Of a DNA stretch of 64,000 bases, positions 63,822 through 64,000 are shown in pieces. Source of the DNA: Bradyrhizobium sp. Gha (GTDB lineage: Bacteria; Pseudomonadota; Alphaproteobacteria; Rhizobiales; Xanthobacteraceae); contig NZ_FOQM01000019.1 in NCBI RefSeq assembly GCF_900113735.1, positions 62,001-126,000 of the forward strand, in the 5' to 3' direction. The notes beneath the pieces were generated by a model, which saw only the letters and a list, made by a program, of their open reading frames with translations, was not told the DNA's origin and ran no database searches. A program made the position numbers and the translations under genes. Each line of letters begins with the position of its first letter. The stretch's first letter is position 1.

Positions 63822-64000
63822 ATGGTCGGTTTCCCGCTGCTCCTGATTCCGCTCGCGGTGTACAATATCATCGCCTTCCTGATGCCCAGCGTGTCCTTCT
63901 CGGACGTGCTGTTCAAGGTGCCGATGATCACGGGCGAGACCTGGCCGGTGACCCTGGCCGATCTGCTGCTGGCGCTCGGCGTGTTGCTGCTGTTGCTCGA
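63822..64000 (+). CDS. Membrane protein of unknown function, 3' end outside window
   Basis: The 59 visible residues begin MVGFPLLLIPLAVYNIIAFL and contain two membrane helices separated by a short, mildly polar stretch (PSVSFSDVLFKVPMITGETWPV). I cannot assign a family from this fragment. A GAAGGCG site precedes the ATG. It follows rpmF by about 144 nt and may depend on its own promoter. Confidence 0.65.
   Translation, partial: MVGFPLLLIPLAVYNIIAFLMPSVSFSDVLFKVPMITGETWPVTLADLLLALGVLLLLL

Overview
The window looks like chromosomal DNA of a Bradyrhizobium-type alphaproteobacterium (Rhizobiales). The evidence is high GC, dense coding on both strands, frequent GTG/TTG starts, a RegS/RegR redox two-component pair beside mmcB, a long glnD, intracellular and LpqC-type PHB depolymerases, a pca (protocatechuate) cluster, and many intergenic palindromic repeats. 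I see no rRNA, tRNA, CRISPR array, phage or intact insertion sequence. The genus is inferred from gene content, not from a database search.

Layout. 1-4517: a cassette on the minus strand with a sigma54-dependent PAS regulator, an MHS-type MFS carrier and a CoA-transferase cut by the window edge. A 14-bp-arm palindrome and a well-spaced -24/-12 promoter lie between regulator and carrier. 4794-7764: a GGDEF/EAL c-di-GMP protein and an HWE histidine kinase. 8010-12292: cytochrome P450, a luciferase-like monooxygenase and a divergent MFS exporter. 12433-17836: LpqC-type esterase, MBL hydrolase, and two convergent GH13 enzymes (alpha-glucosidase and trehalose-synthase-like). 18105-20629: mmcB, regR and regS. 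21065-25338: ABC-2 exporter, PHB depolymerase, a structured intergenic region and a YgjP-like zinc protein. 25634-33778: PBP1A, DUF1330, a Liv-type binding protein, DUF1304, Ogt and GlnD. 33967-37209: sulfonate/nitrate-type ABC uptake genes whose permease carries a +1 frameshift, then an OsmC protein. 37378-42853: membrane protein, soluble triple-PAS chemoreceptor, MutS. 43070-47971: pcaF, an intradiol dioxygenase, pcaH, pcaG and a phosphotransferase. 48065-51270: a marR-emrA-emrB efflux operon on the minus strand. 51427-58824: Zur-like regulator, DMT permease, IspG, amidase, Na+/H+ antiporter, class A beta-lactamase, NTF2-like and GFA proteins. 59003-64000: caspase-like secreted protein, DUF1345, prenyl synthase, MtgA, L32, and the start of a membrane protein.

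How the genes fit together. Three blocks read as functional units. The sigma54 regulator probably turns on import and CoA activation of an organic acid. The pca genes open the protocatechuate ring and finish the beta-ketoadipate pathway, with a second intradiol enzyme for a related ring. RegS/RegR, GlnD and the c-di-GMP and PAS proteins form a sensory and regulatory layer. Much of the rest is housekeeping.

The points most worth a second look are the sigma54 control region (2940-3061), the permease frameshift (35359-35363), the structured intergenic sequence at 24340-24486, the exact 366-nt PAS triplication (38471 onward), the secreted caspase-like protein (59003-60820) and the intergenic repeat families. 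I did not find a clearly unprecedented multi-gene system.
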